From: Montifringilla adamsi
Lineage: Eukaryota; Chordata; Aves; Passeriformes; Passeridae
Length of the DNA stretch: 64,000 nucleotides
Direction: 5' to 3'
NCBI GenBank assembly: GCA_017590115.1
Contig: JAGGNK010010892.1
Location: 5,051,927-5,115,926 of the forward strand
Made by a program: the position numbers and the translations under genes. The notes beneath the pieces are model-generated. The model was not told the DNA's origin and ran no database searches. It was given only the letters and a program-made list of their open reading frames with translations. Below are positions 1 to 9,272 of this stretch, one piece after another; the stretch's first letter is position 1; the number at the start of each line of letters is the position of its first letter.

Positions 1-115
1 TTATTATTATTTTCTTCCTTTCTTATTTCTTTAATTATTTTCTATTTATTCTTTTACTACTATTATTATTCTTTATATTTCTATATTATTATTATTATTA
101 TATTTCTTTGCATAC
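1..115. repeat. AT-rich low-complexity tract
   Basis: The stretch consists almost only of T and A with a few C. Short runs of the triplet TTA/ATT alternate with TTC-like pieces. It is a degenerate microsatellite and has no coding potential. It ends where normal-complexity sequence begins, near position 115. Confidence 0.8.
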
Positions 116-157
116 TAGGAAATTCACAGATTAATGTGAGGTTTCTCAAAATTGTGG

Positions 158-272
158 AATCACAGAATGTGCTGAGCTGGAAGGGACCCACAGGATCATC
201 CAGTCCAACTCCTGGCCCTGCACAGACACCCCAACAACCCCACCCTGGGCATCCCTGAGAGCACTGTCCAAA
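158..272 (-). mobile_element. CR1: CR1 LINE 3'-end fragment
   Basis: Read on the + strand, the segment begins with the reverse complement of the CR1 3' terminus (TCACAGAAT..., then the GAGCTGGAAGGGACCCAC block). It continues through the motifs for 'ccagtccaact' and 'cacccygggcatccctgagagcactgtcca'. The element therefore lies on the minus strand and is truncated at its 5' side, as most avian CR1 copies are. Only about 115 bp remain and there is no coding capacity. Confidence 0.88.
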
Positions 273-1084
273 ATACAGAGAGAAACTGGGTTTGTTGAGC
301 TGGGATCCTGCTGCAGGCAGTGATGTAAGAAGATAACAAAAGTGTCACAGATACTTCCCATAATATTTAGTCAAAAAATCCCTGTGCTCCCCAGTCCATC
401 CCTTACTGCTCTGTAGGGATGTCAGCACATGGAGGGCTCAGAGGGATGAGAAGAGCAAAGCTGTGCCAGGAAAGCACTCCTGCCCCTGGGACAGGGTTTT
501 GTACCAGAAACCTCCCAGAGGCTGAGGACAGAGTGACAGAGCAGGGCCATGCTCGCCTCCAGAGGGGCGTGTGTAGGGCAGTGACAAAGTGACAAATTCC
601 TGCAGAGCACCTTCCTCTGCTCCTAAAAAATGGAGCCAGCTCCAGGCAGGTAGGAGGAGATAGATTGATGGTCAAAGTTCAGAAGAGACTGTCACAGGAG
701 CTTGATAAATACAACCCATCAGAGCATCAGTGGCATGGGAATGAAGGATGTAAAATAACTGAGTGAAACTCAGGCACCTCAAATGCAGCTGGAGAACTTT
801 ATACAACTCCTGCACTCTGTTTTCCACCAGCTGGATTTCCCTCCCAGTGTGCCCAGCAGAGGAAGCAGAGCAGCTTTCTCATCAGATATTTCACTCATCC
901 CCTTCTCAGCCCCTTTTCAAGCGTTATCTGCCCTCCTGCTCTTCCTAAGGAGCAAGATGGGCAAATTATTTTGCACTTCTTTCTGTTTCCCCCCAATAAA
1001 CCTCACTGGGAAAGGTCCCCTGTGCCCAAAATGGTCCTCAGTGCTCAGAGACAGTGCCCATTGTTCATTGTATGAATCTCAGCT
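273..1084. other. Unique sequence, no gene seen
   Basis: About 0.8 kb of ordinary mixed-composition DNA. Open frames here are short and show no domain. An AATAAA at 995-1000 followed by CCTCACTGGG resembles the poly(A) region of LTR family D (27,078 and the minus strand near 3,865). A worn LTR end may therefore be present just left of the family C LTR, but I could not define its borders. Confidence 0.4.
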
Positions 1085-1090
1085 GAGCCC

Positions 1091-1404
1091 TGTCACAATA
1101 CGACATGAAATGAACGACACTTGCACTCTGAGATGTCTAAGGCAAAAAGGGGCAGTTTATTTCTGAACTCCGATATTTACAGAATTCTAAAAGTGACCAT
1201 AGATTGGAGGATGAAATTGCTACTTCTCCAACTACACTGGTCAAACCAACAATCTATCAATTCCTCCTCCAGAAAGGAATGCAAAACAATCATTATTTAC
1301 ATGAAAAGTGCATGAGAAACTCCATTACCAGAAGAAGCCAGAAGGCCAGAAGGCTCTTCTAAGCCTTCTTAGAAGGCTTAGAACTTTAGAAAAACAAAGC
1401 GACA
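1091..1404 (-). mobile_element. Solo LTR, family C copy 1
   Basis: The segment starts TGTCACAATA and ends GCGACA. It is flanked by a perfect 6-bp target-site duplication, GAGCCC, at 1085-1090 and 1405-1410. It is closely similar to the copy at 3,972-4,265. The poly(A) signal reads AATAAA on the minus strand (TTTATT at 1156-1161), which sets the orientation. The length (314 bp), TG...CA ends and 6-bp duplication fit a class II (ERVK-like) retroviral LTR; that class is inferred. A local insertion near the end carries a 23-bp palindrome at 1359-1381. No internal viral genes flank it. Confidence 0.9.
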
Positions 1405-1501
1405 GAGCCCCATAATTAACAGTGTCCCACGTGGAAATGCTTTCCATCTGTCACCTCTGCACACCCTGAGAGATCCCAGCAAGAAGAGGAGTGGCAGAAA
1501 T

Positions 1502-1780
1502 TATGGAACGGTTTGAGTTGGAGTGACCTCAAAGCCCATCCAGTGCCACCCCTGCCATGGCAGGGACACCTTCCACTATCCCGGGTTGCTCCCAGCCCTG
1601 TCCAGCCTGGCCTTGGGCACTGCCAGGGATCCAGGGACAGCCCCAGCTGCTCTGGGCACCCTGTGCCAGGGCCTGCCCACCCTCACTGCTAGAAGGATTC
1701 CTTCCCAGCAGCTCATCTAAATATCTCCTCTTGCAGTTTAAACCTTTCCTCCTTCTCCTGTCTGCCTGCATAAATGTGTT
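1502..1780 (-). mobile_element. CR1: CR1 LINE 3' fragment
   Basis: On the + strand this shows the ordered CR1 antisense blocks: a GGTTTGAGTTGG-like start, CCACCCCTGCCATGGCAGGG, ACACCTTCCACTATCCC, GTCCAGCCTGGCCTTGGGCACTG and CACCCTGTGCCAGGG. A diverged tail resembles 'cttgcagtttaaaccattccccctt'. The copy lies on the minus strand and is 5' truncated. The last 50 bp are poorly conserved, so the left end of the element (right end here) is approximate. Confidence 0.92.
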
Positions 1781-3264
1781 CAGGCAGTTTTCTTCTGAGG
1801 GGACACTCAGGACCATCCAGCCTACATGTTCTCCTCCCTGAGGACAAAGGTGGCTCTTTGTCCCAGAGCACCATTAGCCACAACACTCCCGACTTTGCTG
1901 TCCCTGCAGCTTACAGGCTCACCTGAGCAGGCACTTCCTGCACCTTTTTTTGCAGAAAAAGGTGTTGTCACTTCTCAGGTGAGGCCCAGTGGAATCCCTC
2001 ACCGTGGGGGCAAAGAAACCTTCCTGCATCCAAATGCAGGCACCTGGGGACACTCAGCACGAGCAGCAGCCATGCAGCCAGAGTGGCCCAGAGGAGCCCT
2101 GGCCGGCTCAGTGCTGCACAGCAAGGCAGGAAAACCCCACGGACACTGCCCAGTCTGGCCAGTGGGAAAAGAAGCCTTCCTCCTCCCAGTGCAGGCCACA
2201 AGGACACCTCTGGGGTGTGTGAGCAGGCAGCAGCCTGGCCAGAAGGAGCAGGTTGGCAACTGGGGATGCTCCATGCTGCAGAAGAAGCCAAAAGTCCCTG
2301 GGGGCCAGTGCCAATCTGTCCCAGGGGAAAATCCCTTCCTGACCCCTCAGCTGGGAGCAGCTGCTCCCCCATCACTGAGCAGGACCTGCCTGCACAACCC
2401 ACAGACTGCTCACACCGCCCAGGAGGTGCCCAAGCCCTGCTGCCCCTCAGCCTAGAGCCATCTCAGGACCTTCCAAGTGGCAAAATCCCCCCAGTGTGAT
2501 CGTCCTTGGGAGCAGGAATTCCCTCTGAGCCTGGTGGGCACGCTCTGAAGTGTCCCTTGCGCACCCCATTTCTCCATGGCTCTGTGGGGGAGGATGGTGA
2601 GCTCCAGGGTGCTCCTCGCAAAATCCCCCCAGTGTGATCGTCCTTGGGAGCAGGAATTCCCTCTGAGCCTGGTGGACAAGGGAATGCTCCTTAGGACAGC
2701 ATTCCCTTGTCACCATTGTGACCCAGCTGGAAAGGTCTGGCAGCCCCAGGCAGCCCCGGGGGCTGGGAGTGTCCTCCTCACCCTGCCAGTCCTGCTCATG
2801 TCCCGTGGAGCTCGCAGTGTCCCCTGGAGGGTGACAGGACCAGCCCTGGAGGGGCCTAAAGCTGGCCCTGCCAGGAGCTGCCTTCCAGCAGACCCCTCAT
2901 CCAGCCTCCAGCTCCTCCATGTCATTCCACGGGCTCCTCACACAACTCCTCTGCCAGTCCTCGGGCTGGCTCTGCCTGAGGTGACGTTTTCAGGCTGGCA
3001 GTGGAACTCAGGAGCAGATTCCTTTGCCATGTGTGACCTCCTGCCAGACACGACCTCTGGCTGCTCCTGCAGGAGCCAGCTCCTGACGGGTGGGAGTGAA
3101 ACCCCGCTTTGTCCTGGAGCTGGGATGCTGCTGCAGCGTGGCAGGGTGGTAGAAATGCTGCAGCCTTCTTCAAAGTGTCTCCTTCAGAAGCCACTCAGAG
3201 TAAGGCCACCAGAACAGCCATTTCAAGTCCATGCACACACACACCATAGGTAGCTCAGCAGAGG
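1781..3264. other. GC-rich unique region, no gene identified
   Basis: About 1.5 kb of GC-rich sequence with several overlapping open frames on both strands. The longest are 209 and 225 codons on +, at 1826-2455 and 2576-3253. They are rich in Pro, Ser, Gly and Cys and show no recognisable domain. Open frames on both strands at once are expected in GC-rich DNA. I do not call a gene. The region contains the 58-bp exact direct repeat listed separately. Confidence 0.4.
2480..2675. repeat. Two identical 58-bp direct repeats, 138 bp apart
   Basis: The block beginning GCAAAATCCCCCCAGTGTGA occurs at 2480-2537 and again at 2618-2675 without a mismatch. The flanks differ on both sides. The 80 bp in between are unrelated to the repeat. 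Complete identity in non-coding DNA points to a recent local duplication or gene conversion. It does not match any transposon end that I recognise. Confidence 0.9.
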
Positions 3265-3268
3265 AAAG

Positions 3269-3821
3269 TGTGAAAAATGCATATTATATGATTGGTTCTT
3301 TGTAAATATTAAAATGAATACTGCATGTGTTATGTTGGAAAGTTATGCTGCATTAATCTCTTTTAAGTAGTGTGGTAAATATAGTTTTTAGGCTATAGCC
3401 TATATAGTTTCTATATAAAATAGAAACTATGTGATGTAAGATACTTTTCTAACTAGCTTAAGGAATGGATAAGATAATCAAGAAATACTTGCACACAGAT
3501 AACAGCAACAAGACACCAAAATCCCAAGAGAAGAATTATTGTCTCCTTATCAGGAAAGACCAAACTCCTTCCACCTCCTTCCAGACTTTGAGAAGGCTAT
3601 TGCTTTTAAGGGTTAATCCTTTGTTAGCAGGTGTGCTTTTGGGGCTTGATTGCCCAGGAAGCTTCCAGACAGTCTGTATTTCTTTGCTTTTTATTGTCCT
3701 CTATTGTTCTAACTCCGATTGTCCAAATTCTTATTGCTCTAATTGTTATTACTATTTTTATAACCACTTTATTACTATTAAACTTTTAAAATTTTAAAAC
3801 AAGTAATTGGTGTTTTTCACA
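3269..3821 (+). mobile_element. Solo LTR, family F
   Basis: AT-rich 553-bp segment starting TGTGAAAAATGC and ending TTTTTCACA. It is flanked by the 4-bp direct repeat AAAG (3265-3268 and 3822-3825). TG...CA ends with a 4-bp duplication are typical of gammaretrovirus-like (class I) insertions. The beginning resembles a songbird LTR type that I recognise from memory but will not name. Orientation + is inferred from the ATTAAA-type signals near the right end. No internal retroviral region is present. Confidence 0.75.
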
Positions 3822-3971
3822 AAAGACAGGAAGGGTCTCTGTATGATGTATTCCAGCAAAGGTTTATTCCAAAGCACACTGAAGGGATCAGGGAAAAAGA
3901 CCAAATCATGGGGTGTGCACAGACTCGAGTATGGGGTCAGTGACCAATGACCTGAGGGCAAAGGGCAGGGC

Positions 3972-4265
3972 TGTTGCAATAGGACATGAGATGAACAACA
4001 CGCACACGCTGACATGTCCAAGGCAAAAAAGGGGCACGTTTATTTCTGGACCTCGGTATTTACAGAATTCCAAAAGTGACCATGGATTGGAGGATGAAAT
4101 TGCCACCTCTCCAGTGACACTGGTCAAACCAACAGTCCATCAATTCTCTCCTCCCCCAAAAGGAATGCAAAACAATCATTATTTACATGAAAAGTGCGTG
4201 AGAACTCCATTACAAAAATGTATACATCAGAAGGCTTAGAAAAACATTAGAAGAACAGGGCAACA
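3972..4265 (-). mobile_element. Solo LTR, family C copy 2, nested in D
   Basis: Starts TGTTGCAATAGG and ends GGGCAACA, with a perfect 6-bp duplication CAGGGC at 3966-3971 and 4266-4271. Removing it restores a continuous match to the family D copy at 26.9-27.0 kb, which proves that it inserted into D. The poly(A) signal is on the minus strand (TTTATT at 4039-4044). The sequence matches 1,091-1,404 over nearly its whole length, but it lacks the palindromic insertion of that copy. Confidence 0.93.
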
Positions 4266-4432
4266 CAGGGCAAAGGGCAGCAACCTGTAGGGGCAATGAG
4301 GGATGAATAACTGGGGGGGGCAGTGTCAGCTGGCCCATTGGGAGACAATCCAATGTGGATTGGCAGCAGTGCTGCAGAGCACCATGGGCTGAGTCCTCTC
4401 TTTAGCCTAGGTGGGGAAAACTCCGTGGTACA

Positions 4433-4957
4433 TGTCCCAGGTTACAATATAAAGATGTATTCTATTCCCATCTTCAAGAGCTGCCGAAACCAAGAGGGGC
4501 ATTGTTTTTGTCCTTATCTCCTGTTAATGGGCCCATCAATGCCTTGCCCATGACTCAGAGATAACTCCCTCCAGGAGCCATTTCTGTTCAATGGACCCAC
4601 GGGTGACTCAGAGAACGATATCAGCCCATTGTGAGATGCTCTGCCCAGGGGGGAGCCGCTCAGCATCCTCACCTGGATATGATCTGGGCTTTGGGACAGG
4701 ACAAGCTGCCCTTACCCACTGGTTTTCCAGAGGACAAGAGCTACCAGATCATTTCTACAGGATCACCACTTCAACGAGACCATTTCATCTGGACTGCTAC
4801 CACCACCCTAGCTAGCAGGGTGTCAGGTTGTATTCTGACTCTGTCAGTGGTTTTTCTTTTGTATTATTGCATGTATTTGGGGATTTTTTTCCCTTTTCCT
4901 AATAAATTGTATTTCTGACTTGGAGTCTCTCACTGGTTTTGCTTTCAAACCAGAACA
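4433..4957 (+). mobile_element. Solo LTR, family E, nested in D
   Basis: 525-bp segment starting TGTCCCAGGTTACAATATAAAG and ending CAAACCAGAACA. It has a 4-bp direct repeat TACA at 4429-4432 and 4958-4961. The intact D copy at 26.75 kb shows the empty site, which confirms both the insertion and the 4-bp duplication. A poly(A) signal AATAAA lies at 4901-4906. The first 40 and last 15 bp closely resemble family B LTRs, so E and B are related. The sequence contains no gag/pol/env. Confidence 0.9.
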
Positions 4958-5023
4958 TACATTATCTTCCAAGGCAAGGCCCTGGAGATTTCCCTGAGGG
5001 GGAAGGATTCAGAGGATTCCACA

Positions 5024-6102
5024 GGATGCCTCTGGTGTGAGCAGCACAAGAGGAGCTCCTGCTGCCGCAGTGACATTTCCACCCCCACCCTGCAGGGACT
5101 GGGGAGCTGAGTCTGCTCCCAGCCCTGGACAGGTGAACCTGCTCCAAGCCATTGATTTCATGGGAGATCAATGTGCTGAAAATGGAACTATCAGTTTCTG
5201 CACAGGGTGACACACAGTGGCATTTAAGGCAGAGCTAAGTGGAATTGCTCCTGTTGCATGGCACAGAATACTAACAGGAATTGATTTCACCCTCTGGAGG
5301 CCTGGCTTTGTTTATTCAGTGGCCAAGGGGGGTTTTGGTGGTTGTCCTCTATTTTAAATGCTTTGCCTAATCCCATGTTTGAAGCAGATGAGAGGGAGAA
5401 TCAGGATGCCTTGTGTAAATCGAGCCAAGTTTGCAGATGAGGAAGAATTCAGCTCCAAAGACAGAGTTAGAAGTTGGAGTCCAAAGCAACTTCTCCCTTT
5501 TCTCTCTCCCTCTGGCAGCTCAGTGCTGTCTCTGAAGTCAGAGCTGCTCCAGTGGGATGCACACAGCAGAGGACAGCTTTGGTTTACCCAGTCCCAGGGG
5601 AACACATGCTCTAAACAGGCTGCTCATAAAGCCACAGGCCTGGCCTTGTGTCCTGAGAACTGCTGGCCTCTCCAGGCTCCTTGTTCCAGGTGGCACTTTC
5701 ATCCTTGCTGAGAATTTTCCTTCCAGGATGCTGCAGGCAGGGTCTGACAGGCAAAGCCCATATAAAACCTGTCTGAGAGACATCCTTTGACTCTCCACCA
5801 GGGAGTAGGATAAACATGTTCACAAAATGAGCAAACCATGGGCAGTGCTGGCTCAGAGCACGAGGAGTGAGCCAGGAGCTCCTCAGCTTTCCCATCTCTG
5901 GGTCAGCAAGGGCTGGAGCCCCCAGAGCTCCTCCTGAGCACTGCTCACAGCCCACAGGGCATCCCAAAGGATATTGCAGGATTCACCTGAGTTAAAACCC
6001 TACAAATCCAATCCAGTGCCCACTGGGATTGGTGGAGGAGCTCCCACTGAGTCTCCAGAGTGTTTGCTGGCTGCAGATCATTTCCAGGGTGCTCAGCCAC
6101 GA
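5024..6102. other. Unique sequence, no gene seen
   Basis: About 1.1 kb of mixed-composition DNA. The open frames (up to 118 codons, minus strand 5611-5967) have no domain and overlap others on the opposite strand. No repeat family, RNA gene or promoter signature could be recognised. Confidence 0.35.
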
Positions 6103-6345
6103 TTCACAGAATCATGGAATGGTTTGGGGCGGAAGGGACCTTAAAGCCCATCCAGCCTCACCCCTGCCATGGGCAGAGACACCTTCCACTGTCCCAGGCT
6201 GCTCCAAGCCCTGTCCAGCCTGGCCTTGGACACTTCCAGGGATCCATGGACAGCCCCAGCTGCTTTGGGCACCCTGTGCCAGGTTTCTACTACCCTTGCA
6301 GTAAAAAATTACTTCCCAATATCCAACCTAAATTTCACCATTTTC
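6103..6345 (-). mobile_element. CR1: CR1 LINE 3' fragment
   Basis: Begins on + with TTCACAGAATCATGGAATGG, the reverse complement of the CR1 3' terminus. It continues through the GGAAGGGACCTTAAAGCCCATCC, CTGTCCAGCCTGGCCTTGG and CACCCTGTGCCAGG blocks. It fades after the 'aatatccaacctaaat' block. Minus strand, 5' truncated. Confidence 0.94.
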
Positions 6346-6974
6346 AGGTGCCAGACTCCCATTTTGTTGTGGAGATGACACATTTAGGTCACAGCTGAAG
6401 CACACAGAGTCCAGGTCGAAATTCATACTGCTGCTGTTATCCTGGTAACCAAAACTTGCAACTCCAGCCTCACAGGAAGGGGGGAGATGTGTCTTGGAAT
6501 ATTTTTCTTTTTGCCTCATCTGATAATGATTTGCTCATCCTTTTGTTCAGAGAGCATTCATTAAACAGGGAAGGGGGCAGGCAGCAGCACTCCAGGCCAA
6601 AATCCAGGGGGAATTCATGTCAGGACAGTTTGTCTTTCCCACATCCCATCCTGCACTCTCTCTGTGTCTTACCTGCAGCAGCTGTCAGGCCCAGCACTAC
6701 CTGGGCTCAGCTGAAAGGAGGTTTGGCACAGCTTTATCTCCAGAGCTGGGCAGTGCTGGATCTCACTGCATAGATGTGATTATGTGCATATCTGATACGT
6801 GCATACCTGTGACTCTGCACATCTCTTTCTGCTGTGCTGGAAGAGAGGAAAACACACAAGCAGGTTCATTGTGTGCATCCCCCAGGCTGGAGGCTCAGAA
6901 AAGCCTGCAGCCACATGAGTTCCACTCACTCCAGCCTGCCCAGGATCCCGAGGAAGTCAAGCAGCAGGAAGGGT
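6346..6974. other. Unique sequence, nothing recognised
   Basis: About 0.6 kb of unremarkable DNA between a CR1 copy and a partial LTR. Overlapping open frames of 105-119 codons exist on +. They lack domains, and they shift between frames without splice-like borders that I could support. Confidence 0.35.
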
Positions 6975-7145
6975 GAGAGCACACCACTGCTGTGGGTCAG
7001 AATCACGCACTCCACTGGTCACACCCCCATGGGATGGAAGGCAATATTCCCCAGTGTCCTGTTCAGAGGGAGGGGGTTTGCATTTTCCATTTCAGGCGAG
7101 GCTCCTGCCTTCCTTAGCAGACACCTGTCCTTTCAAGCCAAGACA
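6975..7145 (+). mobile_element. Partial LTR, family B copy 2
   Basis: From TGTGGGTCAGAATCACGCACTCC onward this matches family B at 13,620-13,811. It includes the GGGAGGGGGTTTGCATTTTCC-like block, the GGCTCCTGCCTTCCTTAGCAGACACCTGTC block, and the terminal TTCAAGCCAAGACA. The left end of the LTR is missing or too diverged to see, and no target duplication is visible. The short middle matches copy 1 and not the long-form copies at 31.4 and 55.3 kb. Confidence 0.8.
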
Positions 7146-8920
7146 CCCAGTGATCTTGCTGAGCATTTTCCACAGACTCTGCTGTGCTGACTCCGCTGCT
7201 GTCGAGTCTTTCCACAGCTCAGCTCTGCAAAAGTAGAGAGACATCAGTGTCAGTGCTGAAAAATTCATCCTCACACTCTCTGCTCCAGCTTGTCAGGCAT
7301 TTTCAGGCCAGAATATTCTGATTATCGAGCCTGATCTTCCTGATAACCCAAAGTTCACCCCAGGATTTCTACATCAAAGCCAGGGACTGGCAGCAGAGCT
7401 GAGCGTTTGAAAAGGGCACTGGACCTCAGTTCAAAAGGCTCCACATCCATCTCTCAGTAACCTGACTCAGTGATTTAAGTACTGTCACTGCCCAAAAGTT
7501 CACTTTGTTTCTGTTTAAATACATCTAACTTGCTTTTTACAGCCAAATCCCTCTTATTTACAGATTTTTGCAGTGTAACTTCTATTCTGTTGCATCATTT
7601 CCTGCAATAACAAACGAACCTATTGTTTTAGCAGTGATGGATCATCCCTGCTTGTCAAAAATAGGAAATTATAAGACATTTTGGCTGACAAAAGATGAGT
7701 TAGGGACTGCAGGATGCCCGTGCCAAGTGCAAGGACACTGGTACTTGAAGCAGTGGAGAGTGTGGTGGCTGCAGAGATGGTGATTGATACAGGTGTGATC
7801 ACTGAAGGGACAATGATGGATATGTTTATTATTTGAAGTTCAGTTTCAATCATTTTGACTCATCCTTAAATGCATCAGGGTCTATTTGCACTTAAGGGAG
7901 ACAAGCTCAGCTAATTGCTGGAGGCTCTGGCTGAGTTTTCAGAAGGTCCAGCTCTGAGAAGCACAGAGTAATTCCCAGTCAGGAATTAGTCAGGCTCTAC
8001 AGCATCACAGCCTGTTTCTGGAATGAATAATGCTCAAAAATAGGTAGCAGCAGTTTCCTCCTAAGTGGGATATTGTTCTACAGCATAAAAAAAGATTTTA
8101 AATAGGAAAATGGCATTTTTTTTCTACATTTGCAAGGCTTTTCAGCTAAATAATTCACCACAACCACTATGGAAGGTTTTCTCAGACCAAATCAGATTTT
8201 CACAGCAGAAGAATGAGCAGAGTTGGCTTAAAAGAGAGAAATCCCCTTGCAAGGGTTAAGCACCCATTTAATTTCTCACTTTAATGCTCCCAGGCCACTA
8301 AAACCACAGATTTCAACCTGACCTTCCCAATTTGTAGGACAATTCTTCAGGAATTCATGACTGATGTATAATCTTCCTCAGGAGGCAGTTCCCTCTGCCT
8401 CACCAACATCCTCAGCAGGGCTGGTCAGCTGCTGAGGCCTCAGCCCCAGCCTGGGGATGGCAGGAGGAGGGAGCTCCTTCGGGCTGGAAATGGCTGCATG
8501 GGCTGCAATTCCTCAATTTACCTCCTTCTCCAGGAAAAATGCTTGGTCTCCTTTAAGGATGACATCTCTATGACAGGATTCCTTTTTAAATGCTATTTTG
8601 TTTAATAAATCATGTAAATTCCAGCATGTAAACTAGAGCATTACAGACAGGCTGGTAAATAATTAACTGCTCGTTTGCATGAAGGGGGAGAAAATACCCA
8701 ATTCAGCAAATCAGGCAGGAAGCTGAGTGTTTACCCTCCTGAGGAATAAAGGGTTGGCTCCTAAAATTCTTGTGAGGGTGCTGGGTTGAGGGGAGAGATG
8801 GTTTTTGCTTGGGATATTGGTTGGAGATTGGGAACAGTATGATTTAACCTGGATAAATAAGTGCCACTATATATGTGAGCTTTGTAAGAAAGCTTTCCTT
8901 GCACTTGGGGTTTTTGGGGG
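7146..8920. other. Unique AT-rich sequence, no gene seen
   Basis: About 1.8 kb of unique sequence. The stretches 7,440-7,640, 8,010-8,380 and 8,570-8,720 are AT-rich and free of simple repeats. They have the texture of conserved non-coding DNA, but conservation cannot be judged from one sequence. No coding exon with plausible splice borders was seen. Confidence 0.35.
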
Positions 8921-9272
8921 GTTGGTTTGGAGGGGTTTTTTTGGTTTATTTTTTTTCCTGCTACTCTGACACTTTAGGAATGATGGGGTAGGAGACACAA
9001 GCAGTAAGGTGCTGGTTCTAGCAAATGGATGGTTCTGTAGCGAGAACAAAACTGAATATATGTAGGAATTCTTGATAAATATCTGTACCCACACAGACAT
9101 CCTAAAACCTTGTTGGGGCAACCTTTACTGATATTAGTAAAGGAAATAGCCCCAATTCTTACAGTGATGTTGCCTTCAACAATTAAAGCCCCCAGGGCTT
9201 CCGGGAATCTGTGCAAGAAAAGCTCCTCAACATATTTGTCACTCTCTCAAGATGCACCAAGGCCTTTATGAG
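8921..9272 (-). repeat. Unclassified dispersed repeat G, copy 1
   Basis: About 350 bp nearly identical to 11,556-11,911, in the same orientation and with unrelated flanks. On the minus strand it runs from a CTCATAAAGGCCTTGG start to an A-rich tail, seen on + as a T-rich block at 8,935-8,960. That is the layout of a retroposed 3' end. The minus strand has an 80-codon open frame (8974-9216) shared with the other copy. Almost all base differences between the copies change the amino acid, so it does not look selected as a protein. An inverted repeat CTTTACT...AGTAAAG could form a small hairpin. I do not recognise the family: it is not CR1 and lacks LTR ends. Confidence 0.7.

Larger units (their letters stand above)
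3840..5023 (-). mobile_element. LTR family D copy 1, interrupted by two younger LTRs
   Basis: Three separated pieces (3840-3971, 4272-4432 and 4962-5023) align in order to the reverse complement of the intact family D copy at 26,725-27,103. Shared blocks include the AATAAACCT poly(A) region (TTTATT at 3863-3868 here), the GGTCTTTGTCCCTGGTTCC-like block, and the CCACCTAGGCTGAAAGAG-like block. The gaps are filled by the family C LTR (3972-4265) and the family E LTR (4433-4957). Without them D is about 355 bp. Its own target duplication was not resolved, so the outer borders are accurate to perhaps 10 bp. Confidence 0.82.

Noticed and set aside
1085..5023. Family C copies at 1,091 and 3,972 as the two LTRs of one provirus
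   Set aside because: Each has its own different 6-bp duplication, and the DNA between them is CR1, unique sequence and other LTRs.
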